NCBI GenBank assembly: GCA_029876055.1
Contig: CM056876.1
Coordinates: 3,038,001-3,102,000 of the forward strand
Direction of reading: 5' to 3'
DNA length: 64,000 nucleotides
Origin: Madurella fahalii
Taxonomy: Eukaryota; Ascomycota; Sordariomycetes; Sordariales
Under the pieces are notes generated by a model that made no database searches, was not told the DNA's origin, and worked only from the letters and a program-made list of their open reading frames with translations. Positions 45,650 through 56,611 of this stretch are shown here, in pieces; within the stretch, counting starts at the first letter, position 1; every line of letters begins with the position of its first letter. The translations under genes and the position numbers were made by a program.

Positions 45650-47218
45650 CTAATCCTCAACTTCGAGTTTTTTGAAACCTTCCTCATTGAAAGCACCCGA
45701 CATCTGAGCCCTGGCTTTCAGCTGTTGGACGATCTCGCGGCTCATCCTGGCGTCTTCATGCATAATACTCTCAACAGCCTCTTTGTGGTGAATCCCACAA
45801 TTCGCGTGACTGTCTAGGTGCGGCGCCTTCTTGGCCATCCTGAGGTTGGTAACCTTTACCGACTTCACCCTCTGCGCCAAGTCTGCAACCCTACCCCGGT
45901 ATTCGTCCGCGGTTGGGCACGGGGCTAAGCCACCAGTCTTCAAGCTCCTCACCAAAGAGCCAAGCTGCTGGTTTTCGCACATGTCCCTCTCCCCAGGATC
46001 CTTGCTGTGGCAGAAGACCATCATCTGGTCGGGGCTGGGCAGGCTACTAAGAACTCTGAGAGGCTGCTCAATGGTCAGGATAATTTTAGACAGGGCGTCA
46101 TAGCGAATCTTGGTGATCATATCTGCGGGGCAATGGTAAGGTTAGAAAGCGCTTGCAGACGAAACCGGGGCCATTACCGAGAATGACGCGGGGGAGGCCC
46201 TGTTTCTCCCAAGGCTGGCCGCGTGTGTCCAGCAAAGTTCCGTCCTTGCTGAGAGTGACCTTGCGAGAGACTTTGACCACCATCTGGGCGAAACAAGTGG
46301 CCTCACCCAATACCCAAGCAAGGTACAGAGTCTTGTCGTCGTCGTTGTCCTCTCCATTCATCAAAATATGCCAGTTGAGGCCACCAATCCTAGCAATATA
46401 ATTAATCAGTCGTCGCGGCAAATCGATGCAAGGAGGGGAAAGAAGGAGAAGGAGGAAAAATAAATAAATAAATAAATAACAGAAAGCAAAAGAGAGAGAA
46501 AACGAAATTGCGATTCATGAACCCATATTACATACCACTGCTTCATGAACGGAACAAGAAGGTGAGCGCAGCTGAACTGTTCCACTACTCGGGCAACGGA
46601 GTAGAGCTGGTCAATGTCAAGACGGCCGGGGATATTGTGGAAATTCCAGTGGATGATCGAAAAGACGATGTTCACGCCGAATATGTGATTGTCGATATCG
46701 GCAAGTCGCATTATTCTCTCTCCGGTGTGGGCATAAGTGGCCCTCGGTCCCACGAGAGTTTTGCGCCAGGTAGGAGAGGCTGCAGCTACAAGCGCAGAAC
46801 AAACGTTGTAGGCGACATCACCTCTCTGGCCCGGCACCCTAATTTCCAAGTCGGCATTAACGTGGTACGAGACGACCTTGATCGGAGGCGCGTCTCTCAA
46901 AACTCCAATTATGATCTCGCCGAAAGTGTTAGGATCCTCATCCTCAACGTCAGCATCTGGCACATTCTTCAAGTGTGATTTGTCTTCCACAGTGGGCTGA
47001 GTTGAAGGAATTGCCGCAGACGGTAGAATCATCGCGGCTTCTCCAACCTCGACGGCGGGGTCGACTTGGGCGAGAGTGCCTGACGGGGTGTTGACCATGG
47101 TAGTTTGCTCCGAGTTCCTGCCATCGCGCATATCTTGATCCGCGACGGGGAAGGCAGAGCACGCCTCACCAGCGGTGATAGGCGCGGCTTGCGACGACTC
47201 TTGCTCATGGGACGTCAT
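45650..47218 (-). CDS. BTB-like domain protein (455 aa)
   Basis: Exons are 47218-46536, 46389-46178 and 46122-45650 (1368 nt). Intron 1 (146 nt; GTATGT...GCTAG) contains an AAAT tetranucleotide array and rejoins FMKQWIGGLNWHI. Intron 2 (55 nt; GTAATG...CCGCAG) rejoins RVILDMITKIRYD. The ATG at 47218 (MTSHEQESSQAAP) is the first in frame. After a ~90-residue acidic tail, a BTB-like core reads VSYHVNADLEIRVPGQRGDV, NVCSALVAAASPTWRKTL, then HWNFHNIPGRLDIDQLYSVA and CAHLLVPFMKQW. This is the layout of the large fungal BTB-like (nuclear-pore-like) family with unknown roles. The third exon is helical with HANCGIH and Cys/His residues. Family expansions of this kind are often lineage specific. Confidence 0.75.
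46459..46481. repeat. AAAT tetranucleotide microsatellite inside an intron
   Basis: About five AAAT units inside intron 1 of the BTB-like gene. Confidence 0.8.
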
Positions 47219-48268
47219 GATTGCTTGATGGAACAAGAATTTCGAATTGTGGTGGAATAGGAAGATAAGAGGAGGATGGCGAGGGGCGAAGGAAATTTGA
47301 ATTTTTCTCCGTCGTCAGAAACAACCGGTGGCCAGCAGGCACCGCCGAACCACTATTGGCAGGAGCACACGGGTCCGAGATAGATAGGAAGGGCAGGCGA
47401 GGCCCATAGTCTTTGCGAGCGAGCCATCAAGATAGGAAGGGGCAAGGTAGTGTGGCCTTGCGGAGGTGCTTGTCCGCATGTGCTGGAGGGGGAAAGATAT
47501 CGACATCCCGGAACATGAATGTGAAGGGAAGTTAGTATTGTGTTGTGTTGTCGTATCGGGCTCACAAGGCGTCACTTCTACTTCTCGCTCCTGATGCCTT
47601 GAATTATGCGCAGTAAGCCGAACAGGTGTTCCCAATCATCAAAGTATCTCAGATACCCACGGGGGTTTTATCAATACAGCTTTTCAGGCTTGTTCCTTTC
47701 TTGATCTTCTTCAGCGCCATATATTACTTTTTGTATGGAGCAGGAGATTGTAGCTACCCCATATGATGAATCTTGGCATCTTGACGCGGCCTCATTAAAC
47801 AAACGGTAAGATCCTTTGCATGTTCGGCCTCACACTGCCACGAGAATGCCGCCTTCTCAATTGTGGCATCGCAACTTAATATGTTACATCGACATTTGCA
47901 ATAGACATTATGAGAACATGTAAGAGAGGAACTTCAGGTATTCTAATCACGAAGTCAAGGGATGCTGGCAAAGAGAACAGAGGCTTTCGCTGAGCAAATA
48001 TGATTGGGTTGCGTTTTAAACACTGGTACTCTCAAGCATTCACTGACAAGTGAGCTCCAACTTTGATGCCTATGCAGAATAAGCATTTTTTTGATCGATA
48101 AATCACAACAGCATCAAAGGAGGGTAATGATAGAGGCGATTTGACTGAGGTACTTGAGTAATGAACTTCTTGTGGCGGCTCAGCCGTTATGGGATCTGAT
48201 TTGCGAAATATTTCTATCAAGCGATAGCTTATCAGAGATCCTTGATTCGGGTCCTTGATTATTACAAG
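47219..48268. other. AT-richer accessory spacer, no gene seen
   Basis: The first ~250 bases are the promoter of the BTB-like gene. The rest is AT-rich with no recognisable open frame. Confidence 0.45.
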
Positions 48269-48323
48269 TGTTGCAAAAGCGGAACCACAATTGCAGGGCA
48301 GCAATTGCACCTTAAGTGTCACA
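48269..48323 (+). repeat. Left 55-bp terminal direct repeat
   Basis: Matches 48526-48580 at 54 of 55 positions (A versus G after GGAACC). Confidence 0.9.
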
Positions 48324-48525
48324 CACCCCCCAGGCCGAAGGTGGTTAAGCGAGGCCTGAACCTTTTACCCTGTTATCCCCCAATGGTTGGGCATTTCTTT
48401 ATTGACGCTCCCCCACTTACGTCCAAATCTTTTTTGGGTCGGGCGACGACTCGAACAGACAACCTCTCGCTTACAGTAGCAGTGCAAAGTGCAACCGCTC
48501 AACCGGAAACGCAAGGGCTCATAAC

Positions 48526-48580
48526 TGTTGCAAAAGCGGAACCGCAATTGCAGGGCAGCAATTGCACCTTAAGTGTCACA
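48526..48580 (+). repeat. Right 55-bp terminal direct repeat
   Basis: Second copy of the terminal repeat, in the same orientation as the left copy. Confidence 0.9.
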
Positions 48581-49147
48581 ACAAATATATTATGTGCTGA
48601 CGCCGTTACGCAACAGCGCGTGTAGAAGTAAGTGGCAATCCTAACCAGACATCACCATTCTACGTAGCCCTTATACTTTGATTATGACTTAGAAACCCAG
48701 TTTAACTATCTTGTTCTGAGCTGGCAACCTACGCAATGGGTTCTTGGTTTGTTGAGTCTCCATCTATGGCATTGGACAACTGGATGGCTTGCAACTTCTT
48801 CTCAACTTGGATGTCCTTGCACCTAAACCCCAAGCGGAAGCAAAGTGGCGACGCTGACGCCGATGCCGAGGTACATGATGTGGCTAATACTTTGGTATAG
48901 GCCTCGATCGCGGAGGTGAGCTAGCCTCCCGACGCGGGAGTGGCGTGGAAGTAAATTGCTGGGGACTAGTTGAAAATTACCTTAGCAGACCACGAGGCTA
49001 CAAGAAACGATTTTATCTTTTAGCGATCCCACACGCGCAAAAACTGGAGTTCAAAGTTTGCGGTATAGATCTAATAGAAACACGACACTACTGTTGAAGC
49101 GATCCTGTGAGGTATGTGATTATGTGATTCTAGTGCTTGCTAAGGTG
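48581..49147. other. AT-rich spacer between two mobile elements
   Basis: No gene recognised. A short GC-rich inverted motif (GGAGGTGAGCTAGCCTCC) lies at ~48914-48931. Confidence 0.4.
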
Positions 49148-49338
49148 TAACGTATTTTATAAGCGAGTGGTGGTTATAAGCGAGCGGTGGGCTGGTAAGG
49201 GCTAGACGCTCATTGAGCTGTAGCACTAAACGCTAATTCCCGGGTTAATCCCGCTGTTAGTGCCACAGCTCAATGTGCGTCCAGCCCTTACCAGCCCACC
49301 GCTCGCTTATAACCACCACTCGCTTATAAAATACGTTA
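49148..49338. mobile_element. Fold-back MITE with ~80-bp terminal inverted repeats and TA target duplication
   Basis: The left arm (49150 to ~49230) and right arm (~49256 to 49336) are near-perfect reverse complements. They start ACGTATTTTATAAGCGAG and end with the complement. A ~25-base loop separates them. The element is bounded by TA on both sides, as expected of Tc1/mariner-type insertion. Each arm also contains a tandem TTATAAGCGAG motif. No coding capacity, so mobilisation would need a transposase encoded elsewhere. Confidence 0.85.
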
Positions 49339-50159
49339 AGTCACTTAGAGATCGAGTTCGATACTGTAATTAGATAGGTAGCTCTGGAGAACGAATCCCT
49401 ATGGTTCATGCACCCTGCCCCGCAATCCTCCGTGGGAACTCACATGCCCATAGCCAGAACCAGCACTTAATGAAAACCAACGAAGGATTGAGTGCACAGG
49501 CACCACCCACCACCTGCATGTCAGACGGTCCGAGGCGTGCATGCCGAGGGGCTCGGCGGTCGACATCCGGAATAGGGTTCACACATAATCAGACATTTGA
49601 GTCAATTGGGGCCTGAACCGAAACGAGCTTAAACAGCACAAAGGGAAGATGTCATATTAATCTATATACTCAATCTTTGTGGATATCTCCTTGTCTGCAT
49701 CCTGAAATCTTGCAGGCTGCTGCTGCTGTGCCCTTCTCTTCTCACGTCCCCATCAGGCGTGTCTTAACCAGCCCTCATTCCCTCGTCTTCTGCGTTTGGA
49801 AGCAGCCTCTTCCGTTTGAGACCGCTCTCGATTACTCTGTCCTGATTAAAATCGTATGTTGACCCAAATGCCAATATCTTCGTGGCCAGATTCCAGTCTG
49901 TTCTGATGCAAGAAAGCAAAACGTTGCAATGCAGGGGGTATAGAACGCCCATCCCATGTAATGTGCCGACCGATGCGTTTTGTGATGCCGCCATGTTGCT
50001 GAAAAAGCATTACGCCGACCGTGTAAGATGCAAAAGAAAAAAAAAAAAAAAAAAGGAAAAGTTCCCAATCCAAAAAGATAAATCAGCGAACCATCGCCGC
50101 TCTCGTCAACCACCTGTGTTTAAGGTGCTGCCTGGCGTGTGCTCGCGCCGGGAGAACGT
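49339..50159. other. Spacer right of the MITE
   Basis: No gene recognised. An A17 run lies at ~50038-50054, near the 3' end of the next minus-strand gene. Confidence 0.4.
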
Positions 50160-51005
50160 TTAACGGCGGCGCATGCTGAACCACCAGCTCTTCCAACCCC
50201 GGCTTCTCACCGACTCGGCCTTCTCGGTGCTTGTCTCGGCATCAAGCTCCAGGCGGTACCGGACCACGCTGCCCCTGTCGTCCTCGAAGCCGATCCGCCG
50301 CTTGCTCTCGGGGACGAAGCACTCGGGCACCACATGACGCATGACCCAGCCGCGGACGCCCTTGCTGGCCGCATCAATGGCCGCGTACTCGAGCCTCCGT
50401 GTCCGATCGCTGGTCCAGTAGTGCGTCGTCTGAGGTGGCAATGGGTATGCGGCCGTCTCAGACGTCAACGCATAGCTCGGCCCGGAAGCGAAATCACGGG
50501 CATTGTGCGGGTCCATGGCTCGTTCCGTCTCGTTTAGGGTGGGATCGGAGGATGTGAAATGAGGAAAGTGAAAGTATGTTACCGGTTGCTGGGATTGTTG
50601 TAAGTGAGCCCGCGAGGAACCCGGGGGTGAAACCGAGTGACGGCCGTTCCGGGGACGGCGCCCTCTTACGGCCCGTTGACCGGACGACTTAGAACGACGC
50701 TGGCAAGTGGAGGATGACAGAGAAGTCGCAGACGCCCTCCGGCCAGACGACTGAGAGTCTCGACGGGTCATCGACTCATAACCAGAGTCTTGGCGACGCA
50801 TCTCGCGGGCTGGCCTATCCTCCTCCTTTGGTGATGGGCAGGCCGACGGCGGGCAAACAACGGGCGCCTTGCTGGGCTGTGACGGGACGTCGGGCTCGTA
50901 CAACTCGATGTCCTGGAAGCTATGGTACGTCGTGTCGGACCGGGCTACGCTCACCCGTGAATCTGGGCGGCCGAGGATGTGGCTGAGGTGAGAGATGGCA
51001 GCCAT
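50160..51005 (-). CDS. Conserved fungal protein of unknown function, Ser/Arg-rich (281 aa)
   Basis: The first ATG is at 51003-51005 (MAAISHLSHILGRPDSRVSV); upstream codons to 51044 lack an ATG. The N-terminal half is disordered and contains RRQDSGYESMTRRDSQSS, a QDSGYES-type motif I recognise from many uncharacterised Pezizomycotina proteins, probably a phosphorylation site cluster. It is followed by SR-rich sequence. The C-terminal ~100 residues look folded: THYWTSDRTRRLEYAAIDAA, VRGWVMRHVVPECFVPES, and VVRYRLELD. There is no signal peptide, membrane segment or metal motif. Single exon. Likely nuclear or cytosolic; function unassigned. Confidence 0.75.
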   Translation of the reverse strand: MAAISHLSHILGRPDSRVSVARSDTTYHSFQDIELYEPDVPSQPSKAPVVCPPSACPSPKEEDRPAREMRRQDSGYESMTRRDSQSSGRRASATSLSSSTCQRRSKSSGQRAVRGRRPRNGRHSVSPPGSSRAHLQQSQQPVTYFHFPHFTSSDPTLNETERAMDPHNARDFASGPSYALTSETAAYPLPPQTTHYWTSDRTRRLEYAAIDAASKGVRGWVMRHVVPECFVPESKRRIGFEDDRGSVVRYRLELDAETSTEKAESVRSRGWKSWWFSMRRR

Positions 51006-53403
51006 TGTTCTGCGACAGTTTGACGGGGGATCTGAGAAGGCCAACCGCAGATTCCAACCACAAGAACGATGAGTTCAGAAAGGCGGGAGAAGCAAAGATT
51101 CTTGAATTCTTCAACTTGTGGGGTAGCGGCGGCAGAGCGGGGACCTTGGAGCGGAGATCCAGACCTGCCGTTGCTGCAGTGAGAGCTGCCGGCCCAGTGG
51201 ATGCAAGTTGCGGTCAGCGCCAACTGCACGATCGGAAGTAAACAACCGGTGGCCGAGTGGATAGGGCCGGGGAGCTGTATGCAGTCCACAAGACGCCTGG
51301 GGAGCACCTCGTCTGCAAAAGAGCAAATAAAGCGCGCCAATTGACAGTTCGAGCCACCCGTAGCCAGTCCGCGATTGGCACGTAGCGCAGGTTGGGGAGG
51401 GGTCACACGCTGCAGCTGCAGGTCCGGCGGTGCACAGAATGCAGGCGACCCCGGCTTGCAGCGGAAAGAAGAAATCGAGGGGCACCGGACAAAATGAATG
51501 AGAGGTCTTGAAAGCGCCGTGCAACGAAATTGTCGCAGACCAAGATTCATAACCCAGGACGAAAGGTCCGTGAGCCCTAAGCTCCCCTTTCCCAGGGGGA
51601 CGGTGCATAGACCAGGGCAGCGCCCTGAGATGGCTGCCCGGTTTGGAGGCCTGCGGCCCTCGACCGGGCCAAGGTCTTCAGATTTTGCGCCGGAAACCTC
51701 CACAAGGTAGATAATCCCCAGATTTTGTTGAGCCGACTAAACAGGCGGTCAGCAAAGACTCCATCTATCCAGGGGTTCAGTGGGGAGTTGAAAGCGGTGA
51801 CCGCTCAGACCTACCCCACATTCAACCCCACGTGGGCAGATTTTTGAGAATATGCGGCGTTCCAGGCGAGACAGATGGACGCCAGATATTGTGGAGTAAA
51901 TAGGGCACCAAGTCCTAAAAAGTCGAAGACATCGATTTGGGGGGCGGACCGAGAGCGGAAGATGGGGGATGCGGGACACAGGAACCTTGAACGCAGAGGT
52001 TGAGCTTGGCTTGTGATCCTTGTCGATTGCCAATAGAGTTGGATTCGGGTGCAGTCGATGCAGGCTAAACCTGGTCCGATGTCGCTTGATCGTCGCTAGA
52101 AAAGCGGGAGAGCCCTGATGGAAAGGGAGCCGAAGTCCTGTTGCGGGCTGTCACGCGGTGGGGGTTCGTGACGGTTGTGACGGCTGCACCAAAGTGTGGA
52201 CGGGTTGCGGTGTGCGAGCGACAACGATGGACAAAGCGGGGCCTGGTCAGGTATTTCATTCTCGTCAAAGATTGCAGTTATTTGCATCACATCCGTGGCT
52301 GGGCCAGGGGGGAGGGGGATCATATGAAAGAGGCGCATCCAGCATTGCATTCGCTCGTAGCCGCGCTCGCACTTGGGAACATCTATTTTTGACCGAGCAT
52401 GTGCCTGCAAACATGGCTTGCCTGGGAATGCTTTCACATGCCAGCCAGTGCCGCCCAGCCGCGTCCGAACCTCAGCGCCGGCAAGACGCTTGATTTGCCC
52501 TCCTCCAGCCGCTCCCAAGCTTTTGTGGCCGCCCCGGCCAAGTGAAACAAAGATCCCTGGACTGGGCCGTAGGAAACCTTCGGAAAGTCGAACGGCCAAT
52601 GAGGAGCACCGCAACAATCCAATCAGTTGCCGGCAGGTCGCCGCGCGGCACCAGTTGGAATAGACTGTCCACTGGCTGTGCGCCCTTTCAGCCAACAGCC
52701 GCACTTCCTGCCACTGTCAGTTTTGTGACGGGCGTCTGTGAATGGAAACGATCGCTGATCACCTGCCCGGCCCGTCACAATCCAGTCTTGCGGAAAGTAG
52801 AGCCGGTTTTTGCGCTAATTTTCTGGCTAGCGATCTACAGGCCTGTCGTGAGAGCGCCCTCCAAACCGGGCTTCGCATATCCCCATTAACAAGGGCATCA
52901 AAGAGAGGCTAGTGGTGGGTAGTTAGACGGGTTCAGGGCGCCGCAGCCGCCCTGCCGAATTGGCGAGCCTTCTGGAGCCTCAGATGCGAGCGAAATAAAT
53001 AGATTACATCGTCGGATATTGGCGCTCAAAGAAATTGTTCCGTGTTCCGGACAAAGGATGGTCTGGAAAAAGCATGTGTTCAGCCTACTTTGCCCCGGGA
53101 GTTCCAATAGAAGAAACATGATGGTTGTTCCATGATATAAAATACTCGCACCAACGGCGAGAAGGAACTCGGCTTATTTTGCGTCTTACCGTTGGACGCG
53201 ATCTATATCTGCCGTCTTGTTTTCATACCGTTGCAGTTGAGGACCAAGAGTCAGGGGGTTTATTATAAAGGCAGTCTGGGAGAGGTTCGGGTCACCATAT
53301 CCTGTGAACGACTAAAGCTGTCTAGCACTCTGAGTGAGTACTCCTCAAAGCCTTTTAGAAACAGAAACTCCTTGAAACTCCTTTCCAAGTGTGAGGTACC
53401 AGT
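51006..53403. other. 2.4-kb intergenic region
   Basis: The left ~700 bases are promoter of the minus-strand gene and the right ~200 bases promoter of the plus-strand gene at 53404. Open frames between them (for example 50951-51703 or 52096-52704 minus) overlap each other in several frames and have no family signature. Confidence 0.45.
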
Positions 53404-54267
53404 ATGGCTGCAAGGCTTGTTAATCTCATCTCCGGGGTATATGAAACCATGACGGACCAGCGGCGGGCGGTAGAAACTCAGGAGATGGACATCCAACTTC
53501 TACAGGAAGCTGATACCATTGTGGATGTTGAGCAGCTCACTGGTATCACTATGCAAGAGGAAGCCAAGAAGCTGACGACGGTTCGCCACATCATGGATGA
53601 TCTGCACTGTGAGCTCGATGAGTCAATCGACTCGTGGGGCCGGTTGAGTCTGGAGGAGCGACGAGAGGAACAGCTCCCCTGGCCCAAGTTTCCCGAACCT
53701 CCTACGGCACCTGCGCTGGCGCCTGCTAGAGGGCAGCGGCCACTTGCGCCAGCCGAGGACCGTACTCCCCGGGTCACAGATCCCTCCGTAGGTACCAAGG
53801 CACGCTACGTAGAGCAGTGGAATCGCTGGGCTGGATCACCAACGGTACATAACCCAGCTGCAGCACTAGGAAAACAGACACCATGGTGGATGAAGGAACA
53901 GACCCAGTATGCTCTTTCGAAGCGGCCCGAAGAGGATCAACTCGAAGGCTCGGCAGCGATGGCCCAGTTCAATAGGGGCTACGTAGTAGGGTTGTCGTTC
54001 GCCCGGGAAATAAAAAACGCTCGCCAGCGACGCACCTATCCGGAGCCACGCTACAGGGCGGCCCGGAACTCTTCAGAGGACATTTTCCTCGACGAAGACT
54101 ACGACCCATTGTTCTGGCAGAAGAATCTCCGCCCTGGAAACATTTGGACGGGACCTCCCCGCTTTCAAATCCCCGAGGAGGATAACATTTCCCCTCGAAC
54201 GGTACCTCCGTCCTTCACGAGGAGAGATTTGCAGGTAGGCAGGAGCCAACATCGTACTAGTGTGTAA
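53404..54267 (+). CDS. Orphan hypothetical protein (287 aa)
   Basis: ATG at 53404, single exon to the TAA at 54265-54267. Residues ~1-80 are helical and acidic (MAARLVNLISGVYETMTDQ, then DIQLLQEADTIVDVEQL). A Pro/Ala linker follows at ~95-130. The C-terminal half is rich in Trp, Arg and Tyr (WNRWAGSP, PWWMKEQTQYAL, DPLFWQKNLRPGNIWTG). No known domain, signal peptide or membrane helix. It faces the TM-anchored gene at 54601-55041 tail to tail across ~330 bases, in a stretch that also holds transposon relics and tRNA genes. Codon use is less GC-biased than the housekeeping genes in the window, suggesting an accessory or lineage-specific gene. Confidence 0.6.
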   Translation: MAARLVNLISGVYETMTDQRRAVETQEMDIQLLQEADTIVDVEQLTGITMQEEAKKLTTVRHIMDDLHCELDESIDSWGRLSLEERREEQLPWPKFPEPPTAPALAPARGQRPLAPAEDRTPRVTDPSVGTKARYVEQWNRWAGSPTVHNPAAALGKQTPWWMKEQTQYALSKRPEEDQLEGSAAMAQFNRGYVVGLSFAREIKNARQRRTYPEPRYRAARNSSEDIFLDEDYDPLFWQKNLRPGNIWTGPPRFQIPEEDNISPRTVPPSFTRRDLQVGRSQHRTSV

Positions 54268-54600
54268 CAAGAATTGACACTAGAAGCCTATTCGCCTCCG
54301 GGGGAGATGATGAGTAGCATCTTAAACTGGGTTTGTGTCTCGCAGAAGCGTATGGAGAATAGACATCACCAATCAGTATCAGCAACAACTGAATCGCAAC
54401 ATTCCATGAGTCTTCACTACTAACTAGTGTCTTTATTTGCAGAGTATGACTGTCACCCAATCCCAAAAGCACTTTTGTAGTTGTAAATGATGAAATGAGG
54501 TGCTGAATATCTCGGTACATACTGGTAGTATGTGTACAATTGTCTATGTGATCAAGTGACCTAATCTTGTTGCCGCGATGAGTATCATAAAGAGTTTCCC
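54268..54600. other. Short AT-rich spacer between convergent orphan genes
   Basis: Shared 3' flank of the two genes. No other feature seen. Confidence 0.5.
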
Positions 54601-55041
54601 CTATCTTTTGTGAGACCCATAATGCGACAAAAGCATGCAAATAATGGTCAGGACTACTAAGCAGATCAAAGGCAGAACGAATTCCTCAACAAAGCTGGTA
54701 GAGATCACATCCATCTCGTCAAACTGGGCTTCCAAGTCTATAGCGTTGGACGCAGCTGTTTCAGTCTCGATTATCACATTATCCACGCTTCCGTAATTGC
54801 TGCTTCTGGCTTGTGTGTTTTGTCGGTACCTCTGCAAGAAGATCGATGTGGTCTCGTCGGTTTCTGCACCAGCTCTAGCTTCTGCCGAAACCGAGTGAGT
54901 GTCTGATTCCGGGCAGCGGAAAAGAGGAAAACTTGGTGCATGGGAATCCTTGCCCGGCAGTGCCATGATAATAGCAGCAGGACATATGGGGACAACGGTC
55001 CTGGACTTGGGATAGTGCACCCTGAATCCTCTGGGTACCAT
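54601..55041 (-). CDS. Small tail-anchored-like membrane protein (146 aa)
   Basis: The frame runs from the ATG at 55041; the alternative ATG at 54966 (MALPGKDSHAP) gives 121 residues and is equally possible because an AT-rich TATA-like stretch lies right at the upstream ATG. The body is hydrophilic (Ser/Thr/Glu/Ala), and a single strong hydrophobic helix sits at the very C-terminus (FVLPLICLVVLTIICMLL), leaving only SHYGSHKR outside. That is the layout of a tail-anchored protein. No family recognised. It is convergent with the orphan gene at 53404-54267. Composition is AT-richer than the window average. A lineage-specific gene is likely. Confidence 0.55.
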   Translation of the reverse strand: MVPRGFRVHYPKSRTVVPICPAAIIMALPGKDSHAPSFPLFRCPESDTHSVSAEARAGAETDETTSIFLQRYRQNTQARSSNYGSVDNVIIETETAASNAIDLEAQFDEMDVISTSFVEEFVLPLICLVVLTIICMLLSHYGSHKR

Positions 55042-55283
55042 TATATTTATTAATGAGGCGCCCGGTAAAGTTTATTTGTACAGGTGTAACATGAGCGTGC
55101 TGCGAAAGCTAATGACCATTTCGGAGCAGCACAAGAGAAACAAAGGCGTTGTAACAAAGTATCGGTTTCAGAGACCATTATCATCGCATCTGACTAGGCT
55201 GCAATGGGAACAATTGTTCAAGAGACAATGGGATTATTAAAAAATATAACTGCTGAGGCTAATGGAAAAAAGGAGAACTGAGA

Positions 55284-55375
55284 CTCGGATACCGGGAGTC
55301 GAACCCGGGGCTGTTGAGAGAGCAGTCACTTCTGTGAAGTGAGAGTCAACGATGTTACCGCTACACCATACCCGA
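55284..55375 (-). tRNA. tRNA-Glu (CTC) with a 21-nt intron
   Basis: On the minus strand the acceptor stem TCGGGTA pairs with TATCCGA (one G-U), discriminator G at 55284. The T arm reads CCGGGTTCGACTCCCGG. The anticodon stem GTTGA/TCAAC encloses the loop C-T-CTC-A-C once a 21-nt intron after position 37 is removed. Intron plus flank can form the hairpin TCACTTC/GAAGTGA. Matches fungal tRNA-Glu in the A and B boxes. Confidence 0.9.
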
Positions 55376-56611
55376 CTGAATCGTGTGTGGTTCCGATTTG
55401 TTAGTGGTCGGATCCCCAAAGTGGATCATTTGCTGACTCAACGGACGACAAGCAAATGCAACATTTTACTACTATGTAGACTAAAGAGTAATTGACAACG
55501 CTGGAAACCGATTGCGTTTTGGGAGAGCATTAGCAGACTCTGTCGCTAGTTTGCATTGCTTGCTTAGGAGTAATAGAGAAGCTTTCCTAAGCACTGATCT
55601 ATCTACTATACAACGAGTTCGATGGCTAACAGACACCACTCACGGTTGAGAAGTGAGGTCTGATGAATGCCTCAACTGAGGAAACCACACCGGGTTAAGT
55701 CTCGTAGACTATCTAGGTATTTCCGTCAAAACCTTCGCAGAATATGGCTAGGAACCAATGCCGGTATAGTGCTGAGATCAGTTTAACCTGTCCATGGAGC
55801 CATCCACCCAAGCTAATCAATTCACGGCATAAGATAAGGGAGGGATGGCGGGACGAGTCATTAATCCAAGAAGTGAGACACAGGCGATGGCATCCCTGGC
55901 ATAGGTTCGATAGATGTATCGGTGCCTAGACTATTAGGCGTTTCATTTTCTGAGCTTCAGTAACCCAGCCAAAATTTCCCCAATACTGATTATCACGTAA
56001 GCTGAGTGATCGTCTGGAAACAATGCACTTCGGGCAATCATGATATCTGCGTTTGCCCATCTCCGAAATGCCTGCCCGGGTCCAAGGCCTGCGAGATATC
56101 CCCTATCTCCCCCTTTAAAGTTGGAATCTAAAAATTGGCCCTCTTCAACTTTATGTTTCTAACTCGACGGATGTGCTGATTGCGCTTGACATGCACGGCA
56201 GTACTCATCCTGAGCAGTTAAGTAACGGTCTTTACCCGCCGCATTCGAACCCCGAGATCAATGCAAGCCCAAGTCTACAGAACCTACAGTCCATATTAGA
56301 AGCATACATCTACAGTAGCTCTACCGCGATAGTTAACCGGGAGCTCAGACCTGCAGCTGCACCTATCCGGATTAACAGCCCGTCCCAACCTCGCACATCC
56401 GCCCTCTCCATGCATAAGACTGATGAACCGACATCATTCAGACCCCTTTCTGAAACTCCCCCCTTTCCGATCTCTCATCCCACCATGAATCCAAACTTAC
56501 CGATGCCCCCACCCGTTCAACATCCCCACCTCCACACCCAGCAGGACCCTGCGTGCGTCCACGCCGTTTTCAACACCCCCTCCAGCAAAATCCAAATATA
56601 TCCCGGAGACA

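Larger units (their letters stand above)
48269..48580. mobile_element. 312-bp terminal-repeat miniature element (TRIM-like) with tRNA-like interior
   Basis: Two 55-bp direct repeats, 48269-48323 and 48526-48580, differ at one base. Each starts TG and ends CA, as LTRs do. The flanks are ACAAG on the left and ACAAA on the right, a 4-of-5 target-site duplication. Each repeat contains the inverted pair CAATTGC/GCAATTG. The ~200-bp interior has no coding frame. On the minus strand it holds a pol-III-like A box (GGTTGAGCGG, ~48500) and B box (GTTCGAGTC, 48448-48456) around a GTA anticodon-like context, so a tRNA-Tyr-derived part is likely. Alternatives: a SINE that landed inside a duplicated segment, or two independent short repeats. 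Confidence 0.55.
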
